Made by a program: the position numbers and the translations under genes | Shown: in pieces, positions 16,098-24,897 of the stretch | Numbering within the stretch: position 1 is the stretch's first letter | Layout: every line of letters begins with the position of its first letter | Notes under the pieces: model-generated | Databases searched by the model: none | Told to the model about the DNA's origin: nothing | What the model saw: the letters and a program-made list of their open reading frames with translations, nothing else | NCBI GenBank assembly: GCA_041748075.1 | Contig: JBGTDX010000090.1 | Coordinates: forward strand, 1-64,000 | Length of the DNA stretch: 64,000 nt | Origin: JBGSYJ01 sp041748075 | GTDB lineage: Bacteria; Acidobacteriota; Thermoanaerobaculia; Gp7-AA8 | Direction: 5' to 3'

Positions 16098-17222
16098 TCA
16101 GCCGCAGTACTGCGCGATGATCTGATCGATGAGAACGGCGCCACGATGGAGCTCGTCCTTCGGGATGAACTCGTTCGGGCGGTGGGCAACCTCGATGGAG
16201 CCCGGCCCGAAGAGAATGCATTCGAGTCCAAGGTTCTGCAGCCAGCCGGCGTCGGCTGCGAAGGAAACCGTGCGTGTCCCGGTCTGATTCACCAGTGCCG
16301 ACACTGCCTGATGAACCTGCGCCCCCTGATCGAGCAGCAGCGGCGGGCTGTCGCTGATGACCTCGACTTCTCCCTCGGGAACGCTCCGTCGAACCCGCTG
16401 GACGATTTCCGCACTCTGCATCCCTGGAAGGAGGCGGATGCCCACTTCGAACTCGCAACAGTCCGGAACGACATTGATTGCCGCACCGCCGCGGATCGTT
16501 CCCACATTGAGCGAAACGAAGGGCACTTCGGGAAACAAGTCGCTGAACTCCGATCGCTCTCCTTCGAGCTCGCGACGGATAGCAGCGAGCGATTGCACGG
16601 CACCCGCGGCCTTCTCGATGGCATTTTCGCCGAGATGAGGGTACCCGCTGTGGGCGGCGATACCTCTCGTCACGACGCGCAGCTTGAGGTGGCCTTTGTG
16701 CATGCGCACGACCTCGAGCGAGGTCGGCTCGCCGATGATCGCGCTGACGGGAAGTCTCGCCGGATCGCGGAACTCGTCGACGAACCGTTTCGCTCCCAGA
16801 CAACCCACTTCTTCGTCGTAGGTGAGCAGCAGAACCAGAGGAGCACGAAGTCCTGCTGGATCAAGCCGCGCGGTGGCATTCATGGCCAGGGCGAGAAACC
16901 CCTTCATGTCTGCAGTGCCGCGGCCTACGAAGCGATCGCCATGCTCGGTCATCGTGAACGGATCGCTGTGCCAGCCGGCCTCCCGCGCGGGAACGACATC
17001 CATGTGACCGGAAAGCACGAGCCCGGAGCGCTCATCGGAGGGAGGCCCGCAGTGCACCAGCAGGTTCAGCTTCTCGTTCGATTCATCGAACACACGCTCG
17101 ATGTGAACACCTGGTCGATCGAGATAGCCGGCGATGAAGTCCGCCATCTCCGCATTGCTGTTGGCGCTGGTCGTGTCGAATGCGATGAGCCGGGCGAGGA
17201 GCTCCGAGTCTGCGAGAAGCAT
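16098..17222 (-). CDS. argE: Acetylornithine deacetylase, M20 family
   Basis: Zinc hydrolase that removes acetyl from N-acetylornithine in linear arginine synthesis. 374 residues. M20 metal ligands and catalytic acids are visible: LSGHMDVVPA, GRGTADMKGFLALAM, LLTYDEEVGCLGAKRF and the C-terminal EVAHRPNEFIPKDEL. The dimerisation domain includes HSGYPHLGENAIEKA. The overall pattern (LARLIAFDTTSANSN start, about 375 residues) fits ArgE better than DapE. Other M20 amidases cannot be fully excluded, because no other arg gene is nearby. Preceded by a leaderless-type promoter. Confidence 0.85.
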   Translation of the reverse strand: MLLADSELLARLIAFDTTSANSNAEMADFIAGYLDRPGVHIERVFDESNEKLNLLVHCGPPSDERSGLVLSGHMDVVPAREAGWHSDPFTMTEHGDRFVGRGTADMKGFLALAMNATARLDPAGLRAPLVLLLTYDEEVGCLGAKRFVDEFRDPARLPVSAIIGEPTSLEVVRMHKGHLKLRVVTRGIAAHSGYPHLGENAIEKAAGAVQSLAAIRRELEGERSEFSDLFPEVPFVSLNVGTIRGGAAINVVPDCCEFEVGIRLLPGMQSAEIVQRVRRSVPEGEVEVISDSPPLLLDQGAQVHQAVSALVNQTGTRTVSFAADAGWLQNLGLECILFGPGSIEVAHRPNEFIPKDELHRGAVLIDQIIAQYCG

Positions 17223-17234
17223 CTGAGGATTCTA
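17223..17234 (-). promoter_or_regulatory. Leaderless-type -10 box for argE
   Basis: Minus-strand TAGAAT, six bases, ATG. No Shine-Dalgarno sequence. Confidence 0.55.
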
Positions 17235-17248
17235 CAGCGGACCAAATC

Positions 17249-17314
17249 TGACGAATGACGAATGAGCGTCCCGACCGTCAATATTCCGCACTTCTGAATT
17301 CTGAATTCTGAATT
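17249..17314. repeat. Two adjacent heptamer arrays (TGACGAA and TGAATTC)
   Basis: TGACGAA twice plus a degenerate TGAGCG copy (17250-17267), a 26-base spacer, then TGAATTC three times (17294-17314). It lies in the 119-base gap between argE and moaA. Confidence 0.7.
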
Positions 17315-17341
17315 CTCGATTTTCCAAACTTCCCTACCCGC

Positions 17342-18355
17342 TCAGCCTCCGATGTGCGACATCTCCACCTTTTGCTGGTTCGAAGTCTCGGCGCTTCGGA
17401 TCTCCGAGTAGCGATCATCGCGGATACGCCAGATATTCGCGATGACCGTCGCGATCTCCGCATCGCTTCGTCCGTCTCGCAGGAGGGTGCGGAGGTCATG
17501 CCCTCTCGCGGAGAACAGGCAGGTATACAACTCGCCCTCGGAAGACAGGCGCGCCCGCGTGCAGTCGCCGCAGAAGGGATCAGTCACGGAACTGATGATG
17601 CCGAACTCGCCGCTTCCATCGGCATATCGAAAACGCCGCGCAACCTCACCCCGGTAATTCGAATCGATCGGCTCGACGGGCGTCTCCGCTGCGATTCTCG
17701 ATACGATCTCGTCCGCACTGACGACATCCTCGAGACGCCAGCCGTTCGTGGACCCCACGTCCATGTATTCGATGAATCGGAGGATCGTATCGGGCCCGCG
17801 AAATCTTCGCGCCATGTCCGCGACGCCCTGATCGTTGACGCCGCGCTTGACCACCACGTTGATCTTGACAGGCGATAGACCGGCCTGGATTGCAGCATCG
17901 ATCCCCTCGATCACGCGGGTAACTGGAAAATCGACATCGTTCATCGCACGGAAGACCGCATCATCGAGGGAATCCAGGCTGACGGTCACTCTCGAGAGGC
18001 CGGCCTGGCGAAGTTTCTGCGCCTTTGCAGCGAGCAGGGAGCCGTTCGTCGTCAGGGTAAGGTCCCTCAGCCCGTCCAGCCGGGCAAGCATGCTCACCAG
18101 GGTTTCGACCTCGGACCGGATCAAGGGCTCTCCTCCCGTGATCCGCACCTTCTCGACACCGTGGGCGATGAACAGGCGCGTCAGCCGCGTAATCTCCTCG
18201 AAACTCAGGAGCTGTCCGGGAGGCAGGAATCGGAAGTCTCGACCGAACACCTCTTTCGGCATGCAGTACGTGCAGCGAAAATTGCAGCGGTCGGTGATCG
18301 ACAGCCGGAGATCGCGGAGGGGACGGCCGCGCTGGTCGTAGGGAGGTGCACTCAT
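17342..18355 (-). CDS. moaA: GTP 3',8-cyclase MoaA
   Basis: Radical SAM enzyme that starts molybdenum cofactor synthesis by turning GTP into 3',8-cyclo-GTP. 337 residues. The N-terminal radical SAM cluster motif CNFRCTYCMP, the KVRITGGEPLIR loop, TTNGSLL, SLDSL and NVVVKRGVND are all present. The second [4Fe-4S] site is formed by CGDCTRARLSSEGELYTCLF. The protein ends in Gly-Gly, the tail required for catalysis in MoaA. No other moa or mog gene is in the window, so it may be a stand-alone gene here. Confidence 0.95.
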   Translation of the reverse strand: MSAPPYDQRGRPLRDLRLSITDRCNFRCTYCMPKEVFGRDFRFLPPGQLLSFEEITRLTRLFIAHGVEKVRITGGEPLIRSEVETLVSMLARLDGLRDLTLTTNGSLLAAKAQKLRQAGLSRVTVSLDSLDDAVFRAMNDVDFPVTRVIEGIDAAIQAGLSPVKINVVVKRGVNDQGVADMARRFRGPDTILRFIEYMDVGSTNGWRLEDVVSADEIVSRIAAETPVEPIDSNYRGEVARRFRYADGSGEFGIISSVTDPFCGDCTRARLSSEGELYTCLFSARGHDLRTLLRDGRSDAEIATVIANIWRIRDDRYSEIRSAETSNQQKVEMSHIGG

Positions 18356-18409
18356 CTGATAGTTGACAATCGCCTCGCGCTGTTTCGAATTCCGGGATTG
18401 GGAGCCAGC

Positions 18410-19900
18410 TCACGGCTGCGGCCATCGCCGCTGCATCTCCCGGATCAGCGCGAAACGGACGTCATTCTTTTCTTCGCTTTCCTGCACGCCGGCAGCATCG
18501 GTCGTGAGAAAATCGAGTCCCACTTCCCTGCCACTCATCAGGTAGTCGCTGATCGCCACGGTGTAGACACGCTCCGGAGAAAGCGGTTGCCCCTCGACGA
18601 GCCAGAGGCCCCCCTCGGACCTGGCGACACCGTCGTAATGAAGGAAACCTCCTGTCCCTCGATTCGCAACGCCCTGATCGAGAACTCGTCCCAGGAGTGC
18701 GCCACTCATGCGGACTGAAACGATGTTGCTCCCGAACGGCAGGAGACGGATCACGTCGTACTGAGTCACCGGACCCGCTGGAAGCACGTCGTCCATGCGG
18801 ATATTTCCTCCGTTGAAGATGGAGAGATCGGCGTCATCCACTTCGAGCCGCATGGCCGCGGTAATCAGATGCGTAGCGGATGTCGGCTGATTCCGGACGG
18901 CACTCTCCGTCGCGACGAGAACTTCGTCGCTGACTGCAACGATGCGTTCCGGCTCGAAACCCTGCGCCCGGAAGCCGCTGTATGCGCGCTCCACCCAGGT
19001 GGCGGCCAGGCGAGCCGATGCGGGGTCCTCTGCAACCGTCTCGTCGACGGGCTGAATGCGGGAGCGGATTTCGAGGGCACGGCTTCGCAGGTCGAACTTC
19101 AGATCATGGATGTATATCGTCCTGGCATTGGCATCGGCCTTCGTGATGGGTATCAGACGGGTATCCCCGCGCCATATCTGCATGTTCTCGTGCTCATGCC
19201 CACCAAGAATCAGATCGATTTCCGGAGCCGCATGTGCAAGCCGGACATCGTCCTCCAGACTCAGATGCGTGAGTGCGACCAGTACGTCGACGGAGGGCCG
19301 AATCAGTCGAGCTGCCTGAACCGCCGCCGCGACCGGCTCCTCGTATCGAACGTAGTCCTGAGCATTGTCCCGCATGGTCACTCCCAGGAGTCCTACACGA
19401 ACCGTGCGATTGCCTCGGCCTCGCACATCGAAGACGTGAGTTTCCAAAACTCCGGGGAAGGGCCTTCCATCGGCGTCGAAAACGTTGGACGAAACCCACA
19501 GAAACTCAGATTCGGCGAGTCTGTCGAGAAACTGCGCGTGCGCGATGTCGAACTCGTGATTGCCGAACGTCGCGTAGTCCAGGCCGATAGCGTTCATCAT
19601 GTCGACGATCTGGCGGCCCGCCAGAGGCACGCCGTCGACGCGCGCGGTGCCCAGCGCAGAAGGGCTGAAAAGGTCGCCGGCGAACATCATGAACGTGCGC
19701 GGATTCTTCGCCCGAAGCTCCTTCTCAATGGTTGCGACCCGGGCCAGGCCGCCTTCAGTTCCCCCGCGAAGAGGCATGATCTCGTAAACATCGTTGAGCT
19801 GAACCAACGTGAAGGGCACGGTATGGGAACTGGCACACCCAGCGGACACCAGAAGCAGCAGGCAGACGATCAGACGTCGGTACGCAGGAGTGGTATGCAT
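18410..19900 (-). CDS. 5'-nucleotidase/UshA-like phosphoesterase, predicted lipoprotein
   Basis: Periplasmic hydrolase of nucleotides or related phosphomonoesters. 496 residues. A lipobox (LLLLVSAGCASS) follows the N-terminal helix. The metallophosphatase domain has LVQLNDVYEI, MFAGDLFSPSALG, FGNHEFD, LLGVTMRDN and ILGGHEHENM. The C-terminal substrate domain has ISIFNGGNIRMDDVLPAGP-type sequence (DADLSIFNGGNIR) and DVIRLLPFGSNIVSVRMSG. The missing aromatic clamp details prevent a sharper substrate call. The start is supported by a leaderless-type promoter. Confidence 0.87.
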   Translation of the reverse strand: MHTTPAYRRLIVCLLLLVSAGCASSHTVPFTLVQLNDVYEIMPLRGGTEGGLARVATIEKELRAKNPRTFMMFAGDLFSPSALGTARVDGVPLAGRQIVDMMNAIGLDYATFGNHEFDIAHAQFLDRLAESEFLWVSSNVFDADGRPFPGVLETHVFDVRGRGNRTVRVGLLGVTMRDNAQDYVRYEEPVAAAVQAARLIRPSVDVLVALTHLSLEDDVRLAHAAPEIDLILGGHEHENMQIWRGDTRLIPITKADANARTIYIHDLKFDLRSRALEIRSRIQPVDETVAEDPASARLAATWVERAYSGFRAQGFEPERIVAVSDEVLVATESAVRNQPTSATHLITAAMRLEVDDADLSIFNGGNIRMDDVLPAGPVTQYDVIRLLPFGSNIVSVRMSGALLGRVLDQGVANRGTGGFLHYDGVARSEGGLWLVEGQPLSPERVYTVAISDYLMSGREVGLDFLTTDAAGVQESEEKNDVRFALIREMQRRWPQP

Positions 19901-19912
19901 CGGCGTATTCTA
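19901..19912 (-). promoter_or_regulatory. Leaderless-type -10 box for the 5'-nucleotidase gene
   Basis: Minus-strand TAGAAT, six bases, ATG. No Shine-Dalgarno sequence. Confidence 0.55.
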
Positions 19913-20070
19913 AGGGAGGGGCCCATGCCCGGCTGGGGGAACCGGGTCCGCCCCTTGCAGTTTGCTGGTCGACGCAGGCAGCGCGAGGGGTGGTGCTCGA
20001 CGCGCGGGAGGTCTTCAAACGTTGCTTCGCGCCGGTGGTCTCCCTAAAATAAACCGCCGCGCCGGCGAGG

Positions 20071-20090
20071 ATAGTGGTATCACCACCGTG
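20071..20090. promoter_or_regulatory. Palindromic operator-like site upstream of the tetR-type gene
   Basis: GTGGTATCACCAC lies 38 bases before the TetR-family start, upstream of its AGGAG site. It differs from the site at 11073-11093 by one base. The position suits autorepression. Confidence 0.5.
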
Positions 20091-20126
20091 CTGAACACCC
20101 GGCGTCGACGACAGGAGCTTGACCAA

Positions 20127-20720
20127 ATGCTCGATCCAGACAGCACACTGACCTCGCGCGGCCGCCTGATGACGGCTGGCAAGACGCTCTTCGCCAGAAA
20201 CGGCTATGAGCAGACTTCGACGGCGGCGATCGCACGGGAGGCCGGAACCTCGGAGTCGCAACTCGTACGCTACTTCGAGGGAAAAGCAGGCCTGCTGGAC
20301 GCAATCTTCAACGAGAGCTGGAAACCTCTGAACGAGAAAGTCGAACAGATCGGGTCGAGCTCGAGCGGTCGGCAGGCGGTGCTGGAGATCCTTGCGCTTC
20401 TAATCGACGGGCTTGCGACGGATCGGGAGCTTGCGCGACTCTTCCTTTTCGAGGAACGGCGGATGCGGGGGAGCCAGGACGTCGTGATCTCCGAAGGATT
20501 CACCCGGTTCGTTTATCTGCTTCGACAGGTCATCCAGCGGGGCCAGCGTGATGGAACATTCCGGCACGAATTTCACGAGACGGCCCTTGCAGCAGCACTG
20601 ATGGGCGCGGCCGAGGGTATGATCCGCGAACGGATCACGGCCGAGCGCGCGGGCCGGGAAGACCCGTTCGGTGATACGGAGATCAGCAACGTCTTCAAAA
20701 CGATGGTCGAAGCTCTGTAA
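20127..20720 (+). CDS. TetR/AcrR family transcriptional regulator
   Basis: One-component repressor of 197 residues. The N-terminal DNA-binding domain is typical: RLMTAGKTLFARNGYEQTSTAAIAREAGTSESQLVRYFEGKAGLLDAIF. The C-terminal ligand domain (residues 70-197) is helical and unlike any specific subfamily I can name. The frame is open from 19962, but the ATG at 20127 has AGGAG at the right distance and starts just before the HTH, so it is preferred. The palindrome upstream recurs before the ABC exporter 9 kb away, which makes that exporter a candidate target. A membrane protein gene follows 15 bases downstream. Confidence 0.9.
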   Translation: MLDPDSTLTSRGRLMTAGKTLFARNGYEQTSTAAIAREAGTSESQLVRYFEGKAGLLDAIFNESWKPLNEKVEQIGSSSSGRQAVLEILALLIDGLATDRELARLFLFEERRMRGSQDVVISEGFTRFVYLLRQVIQRGQRDGTFRHEFHETALAAALMGAAEGMIRERITAERAGREDPFGDTEISNVFKTMVEAL

Positions 20721-20735
20721 ACCATACACGGACGA

Positions 20736-21443
20736 GTGAACGACAGCGACGAAACAGACGAGGCAATCCGCAGCGATCGAGCCGTCCTGATCCACCGCTG
20801 GACCATGTTGGTCCTGCATGCGAGTCTCGCGATCGGCCTGGTTCTGGCGATCTTCGAGCGCCAGTGGCTCAGCGCGATGGCGATCCTCGCGATCTTCGCG
20901 GTGACGATCCTTCCATCTCTCGCATTCCGGCACCTGCGCGTTTACATTCCTCCCGAGTTCGAGTTGCTGGCGATCGTCTTCGTCTATGCTGCGCTCTTCC
21001 TCGGCGAGGTCCTGAACTACTACCAGCGGCTCTGGTGGTGGGACATAGCGCTTCACGCAACCTCGGGGCTGCTGCTCGGGATTTTCGGATTCCTCCTGAT
21101 CTACGTGCTGAACGAGGACGACCAGGTCGATCTCCACATGCAACCCAGGTTCGTCGCAATCTTTGCGTTCGTCTTTGCGCTCGCAGTCGGCGCTCTCTGG
21201 GAGATCTTCGAGTTTTCCATGGATCAGATCTTCGGGATGAACATGCAGAAGCCGATGTTCGGTGACCCTTCGGGCCTGACGGACACGATGTGGGACCTGA
21301 TCGTCGACGCGGCCGGCGCTCTCCTGATCTCGGTTTTCGGCTGGTGGTATCTCAAACGCCCTGAGCGCTCATTCATCGAGTTATGGATCGCGAAGTTCCT
21401 CGAGGGAAACCCACACATGTTCCGAAGTCGGGGCGGGCGATGA
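20736..21443 (+). CDS. DUF2238 (YjdF-like) integral membrane protein
   Basis: 235 residues with about six membrane helices. The core FELLAIVFVYAALFLGEVLNYY, WWWDIALHATSGLLLGIFGFLL and FALAVGALWEIFEFSMDQIFG, with the conserved charged/aromatic WWD-LH-SG and WEIFEF positions, match the DUF2238/YjdF family. A later DLIVDAAGALLISVFGWWYL helix is also typical. The start is GTG at 20736, and the gene lies 15 bases after the TetR-family gene, so the two are probably cotranscribed. The biochemical role of the family is not known to me. Confidence 0.8.
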   Translation: MNDSDETDEAIRSDRAVLIHRWTMLVLHASLAIGLVLAIFERQWLSAMAILAIFAVTILPSLAFRHLRVYIPPEFELLAIVFVYAALFLGEVLNYYQRLWWWDIALHATSGLLLGIFGFLLIYVLNEDDQVDLHMQPRFVAIFAFVFALAVGALWEIFEFSMDQIFGMNMQKPMFGDPSGLTDTMWDLIVDAAGALLISVFGWWYLKRPERSFIELWIAKFLEGNPHMFRSRGGR

Positions 21444-21471
21444 TCGAGTTCTGTCTGCTTTTCGCACCGGG

Positions 21472-21969
21472 TTACACCAGCTTGCGGTAGCCGCTCCGAA
21501 AGTAGACGAGCGGATCGGCTGTGCTCACGGCCGAGGTTTCGACAAGTCCCACGAAAATCGTGTGATCCCCGCCGGGCAACTGGTCCTGCAGACTGCACTC
21601 CAGCGTCGCGAGCGATCCGCCGATCAAGGGCAAGCCGTAGTCTCCTTCAATCACCTCGACCGCCGCGAACTTGTCGTCGACCCGCGAGGCGAAGGTACGT
21701 GAGACCGCTTCCTGGTCAGCCGCCAAAACATTGACCGCGAACTTTCCCGCTCGCAGGATCGCGTCATGGGTCCTCACGGACTTGTCGATACAGACGAGCA
21801 CCAGGTGCGGCCGAAGAGAAAGGGACGCAAACGAGGCAACCGTCAAGCCGAATCTCTCTCCATCAACCGCTGTGGTCACAACCGTCACCCCGCATGCGAA
21901 ATGGCCCATCGCCAGACGAAACTCGGTCTCTTCTACCGGCACAGTCAGCCTCCTCGAGTGTGCAATCAA
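21472..21969 (-). CDS. Flavin reductase family protein (FMN-binding split barrel)
   Basis: Predicted NAD(P)H:FMN oxidoreductase or the reductase component of a two-component monooxygenase. 165 residues from a TTG start at 21969; a start at the later MGHFACG would be shorter. Signature segments: FRLAMGHFACGVTVVTT, GLTVASFASLSLRPHLVLVCID, GKFAVNVLAADQEAVSRTF and DHTIFVGLVE. No monooxygenase partner is adjacent, so the substrate is unknown. A TACCTT box lies ten bases before the start without a ribosome-binding site. Confidence 0.85.
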   Translation of the reverse strand: MIAHSRRLTVPVEETEFRLAMGHFACGVTVVTTAVDGERFGLTVASFASLSLRPHLVLVCIDKSVRTHDAILRAGKFAVNVLAADQEAVSRTFASRVDDKFAAVEVIEGDYGLPLIGGSLATLECSLQDQLPGGDHTIFVGLVETSAVSTADPLVYFRSGYRKLV

Positions 21970-22011
21970 GTGTCCCGGAAAGGTACCACTGATGGGCGTC
22001 GGAGTTGCCCC

Positions 22012-22040
22012 ATTCCCGATTCTGAATTCTCAATTCTTCC
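22012..22040. repeat. Heptamer array (ATTCTNN)
   Basis: Degenerate 7-base units ATTCCCG, ATTCTGA, ATTCTCA, ATTCTTC, the same series as the right arms at 46460 and 52770. The following 330 bases (22041-22370) hold no convincing gene. Near its end are an inverted repeat TTGGAT/ATCCAA (22321-22338) and a hairpin AACCCG/CGGGTT followed by TTAT just before the next gene's ribosome-binding site. Confidence 0.6.
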
Positions 22041-22370
22041 TTTTTTTCGTCGGGGGGGGTAGGGATTTGCCTCTTTCAGACACTCCTTAAGATGGAAGCC
22101 CGCCAATATGGTCGGGTCCGGGCAGCTTTCCGAGTTCCGGCGAAATTCCTCAACCTCCCGGCTCCTGCGTCTCGTCGCGTGCACAGGGTTCCGGTGGCGA
22201 AAGCCCATTCACGTCTGGCCGAGGTCGAATGCGATGGTGGAGAGTTAGCCGGGCTCGGAGCCGCCGTTATGGCTTTTCCCCTGCCCTCTTCACTCGCTGA
22301 AATCCGGATTTGCTTTTGCATTGGATCAATTCATCCAACCCGGCAATCGGGTTTTATCAAGGAGAAATGA

Positions 22371-22952
22371 ATGGCCAGTTCAAAGAAGAGCTCCTCCAGG
22401 GGCAAGCGAAGCAATCCTGCCAAGGCGAAAACGGCTCGGCCCTCCGCGGCGAAACGTCTGCACAAATCGGCGCAGAAACAGATGAACGCGGTCGGGCGAG
22501 GAGGAGCCGGTCAGGACAAAGCTGGGAAGACCCGGGCGGCGGCAACTCCGCGAGTGTCACCGCCAAAGGCAAAGTCAAAATCGGCCGGTGTCCTCGCGCG
22601 CGCCGTAACGGCAGTCCGCAAAGCGGCGAAGAAAGTGACGTCGGTGCTCACGCCGGCTGCGCGCAAACAGGCCGCGAAGACCACCACCAGCCCAAGGTCG
22701 AAACCCTCGGCCAGTCCGGCAAGGGCCCGCACCATCCGCCGGGTCTCGGACGTCGATGTCACCAAACTCGACGCCATGTCGGGTCAGGCGAGCTCGAAAG
22801 CTCCCTTCGATAGGAAGCGCTCCGACGCCTTCGCAAAGCAGGATATCGAATCGGCGTTGCTGAACAGCAATGAAGAGTGGGGCGACGAAGATCACTTCAC
22901 CAACAGAACAGGGAACAAAAGGATCGGGACGAAAGGACGGAAGTACGAGTAG
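22371..22952 (+). CDS. Histone H1-like lysine/alanine-rich basic protein
   Basis: 193 residues dominated by Lys, Ala, Ser, Pro and Arg (for example SKKSSSRGKRSNPAKAKTAR and VRKAAKKVTSVLTPAARKQA), like eukaryotic H1 tails and bacterial Hc1/AlgP-type nucleoid proteins. No folded domain is apparent until the C-terminal 60 residues, which are more acidic and mixed (DIESALLNSNEEWGDEDHF, then a basic GNKRIGTKGRKYE tail). AAGGAGAA precedes the ATG. A hairpin with a short T run sits between promoter region and start, a possible attenuator. Likely role: DNA compaction or RNA binding; this is inference from composition. Confidence 0.7.
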   Translation: MASSKKSSSRGKRSNPAKAKTARPSAAKRLHKSAQKQMNAVGRGGAGQDKAGKTRAAATPRVSPPKAKSKSAGVLARAVTAVRKAAKKVTSVLTPAARKQAAKTTTSPRSKPSASPARARTIRRVSDVDVTKLDAMSGQASSKAPFDRKRSDAFAKQDIESALLNSNEEWGDEDHFTNRTGNKRIGTKGRKYE

Positions 22953-22963
22953 TTCTTCCGCCT

Positions 22964-23944
22964 TCACGCCGGACCTCTGAGCTCCTCTTCATCTTTCACA
23001 GACTTCTCAGGTGATCCTTTCCAGCGGTCATGCATCCAGAGCCAGTACTCGGGGTTGCGGCGGATGTGAACCGAGATGAGGTCGTTGATCCGCTCGGTGA
23101 TCGCGGCGACCGTTCTCTCCTCTTCGGGCAGCTGATCGACGTAGATCGTCTCTTCGAATTCGATGATCGTATGGTCGACACCCGAAGGGAGACAGAACAC
23201 GAGTTGGATGGGAGCCCCGAAGCGCAGGGCGAAGCGGGCCGGCGCTGGAGTGGTCCAGGCGGGCCGGCCCAGAAACGGTACTACGATGCCCTCGGATGGG
23301 TGGACGCTCTGATCGGCGAGAAGCACGACGATCCGGCGGTTTGCGAGGGCGCGCATCAGGGGGCGGGCGGCTTCCCGGCGCGGCACGAGCTCGACTCCGG
23401 ACTGGAGGCGGCTCTGCGCGAGATCGCGCTCGAGAAACTCATTGTCGAGAGGTCGAGCAACGGTCGTGATCGGCTGGCCGAACATTCGCAGCAGGGTTGC
23501 GCCTGTCTCCCAGTTTCCGAAGTGCGCGCTCAGAAGAAGGACTCCCTTGCCTCGCGAGATCGCTTGCTCGAAACCCTCGCGGTTGATCAGATCGAATCGA
23601 TGCGCCGTTTCCTCGAGTGTCATCTTGCGAGTCTTGAGGTAGTCCAGGATGAGCCGGCCGTAGTGCTTCCAGCATTCCTTCGCAATTCGATTGCGCTCTG
23701 ATTCGGGCAGGTCGGGGAATGTCTGCTCGAGATTGCGGAAGACGAGCCTGCGACGCTGCCGCAGCAGGATGCTGGCAACCGTGCCCATCCGCCCCCCCCA
23801 CCGGCGAACCGTCGTCTCATCCGCCGATTCGATCCTCGATGCGATCATCCGGACAACGAAGTATTCGAGCCGCTTCCGCAGCACACTCTTCTCGCGACGT
23901 CGACGCTTCTTCCGCCGCCCCGGCCGTGGGGCTGCTTCGGTCAC
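22964..23944 (-). CDS. Lipid A biosynthesis acyltransferase (LpxL/HtrB family)
   Basis: Membrane-bound enzyme that adds a secondary acyl chain to lipid A (Kdo2-lipid IVA). 326 residues. The catalytic HX4E motif is in LLLSAHFGNWETGATLL, with RNLEQTFPDLPESER before it and VVVLLADQSVHPSEGIVVPFLG after it, typical of the family. The frame is open upstream into lpxK, but the GTG at 23944 overlaps the lpxK stop by four bases (GTGA), the arrangement used throughout this operon, so I take that as the start. A basic stretch (GRRKKRRRREK) opens the protein. Confidence 0.88.
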   Translation of the reverse strand: MTEAAPRPGRRKKRRRREKSVLRKRLEYFVVRMIASRIESADETTVRRWGGRMGTVASILLRQRRRLVFRNLEQTFPDLPESERNRIAKECWKHYGRLILDYLKTRKMTLEETAHRFDLINREGFEQAISRGKGVLLLSAHFGNWETGATLLRMFGQPITTVARPLDNEFLERDLAQSRLQSGVELVPRREAARPLMRALANRRIVVLLADQSVHPSEGIVVPFLGRPAWTTPAPARFALRFGAPIQLVFCLPSGVDHTIIEFEETIYVDQLPEEERTVAAITERINDLISVHIRRNPEYWLWMHDRWKGSPEKSVKDEEELRGPA

Positions 23945-24897
23945 GCCCGCGTCTCCTGCAAGCGCAAAAGCTCCTCGGCAACGAGGGAGTAGAACGCCTC
24001 TTCCGGAATGAACTTCATGTCTGCTTCGATGATCGTGCACTCGAATTCCGCTGGCAACTTCACGGCATCTTTCTCAGTCGTGAGTATGAGCTCGGCACCA
24101 GTCGAGTCACGAAGTGAAACGACTCTGGAGAGGTCGGCCGCAGAGTAATCGTGATGATCGGGGAAACCGTACGCACCAACCAGGTCGATTCCCGCCTCTG
24201 AAAGCATGTCGAAGAAGCGCCCATTCCGAGCGAGGCCCGACATCGCGAGGCATTTCTTCCCGCGCAACTCCTCGAGCCTCCCGCGGGTTTCTCCCTTGCG
24301 GAATCCCGAGGCCTCGAGAACAGCACGGACGCGCGGATCCTCCGGGGTCGGCCCTCCATCGGACGATGCTGCTCGCAGCAGAACGACATCGGCGTCCCGG
24401 AGCGCGCTCCGGCCTTCCCGATTCCAGCGGGCCGTCGGGTCGTCGATCACGATGTCGAGATCCCTGTGCAGCTGAAGGTGCTGGAATCCATCGTCGAGAA
24501 TGAAGACGTCACAATCTTCGAGTCCGAGGAACTCGATTCCTGCCCGGTAGCGATCGGCACCTACGATCACCCGGCATTCGGGAAGACGTTCGGCGATCAC
24601 GACCGGCTCATCACCAAAGCGACGCGCATCCGGTACATCTACCAGGGCCCATCCCGATGTTTCCGACCCTCCGTAGCCCCGGGTGAGAATCGCCACGCGA
24701 TACCCGATGCGAGTCAGATGCCGCGCTACAGCGATGGCCGCCGGCGTCTTTCCAGATCCCCCGATCGCGATGTTCCCGATCGAGACCACAGGGCGCGGGA
24801 GGGCTCGAGTTTTAAGAATTCCCCGGCGGTAGAGTCCCCTCCGCAGATGATTGATCCCCTGATATCCCAGCTCGAGCGGTCGGGTCGGCAGCTTCAT
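23941..24897 (-). CDS. lpxK: Tetraacyldisaccharide 4'-kinase LpxK
   Basis: Phosphorylates the 4' position of the lipid A disaccharide at the inner membrane, making lipid IVA. 318 residues. The Walker A-type loop VSIGNIAIGGSGKTPAAIAVA is characteristic of LpxK, as are VAILTRGYGG, the DVFILDDGFQHLQLHRDLDIV segment and the C-terminal LILTTEKDAVKLP. Its ATG overlaps the end of waaA by four bases and its stop overlaps the acyltransferase start, giving a tightly coupled operon. Confidence 0.95.
   Translation of the reverse strand: MKLPTRPLELGYQGINHLRRGLYRRGILKTRALPRPVVSIGNIAIGGSGKTPAAIAVARHLTRIGYRVAILTRGYGGSETSGWALVDVPDARRFGDEPVVIAERLPECRVIVGADRYRAGIEFLGLEDCDVFILDDGFQHLQLHRDLDIVIDDPTARWNREGRSALRDADVVLLRAASSDGGPTPEDPRVRAVLEASGFRKGETRGRLEELRGKKCLAMSGLARNGRFFDMLSEAGIDLVGAYGFPDHHDYSAADLSRVVSLRDSTGAELILTTEKDAVKLPAEFECTIIEADMKFIPEEAFYSLVAEELLRLQETRA

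Noticed and set aside
18869..20047. 392-residue plus-strand frame over the 5'-nucleotidase gene
   Set aside because: Antisense shadow without domain; the minus frame has full catalytic motifs.
22092..22370. 92-residue frame upstream of the H1-like gene
   Set aside because: Mixed composition without domain, ends in the regulatory hairpin region, no ribosome-binding site.
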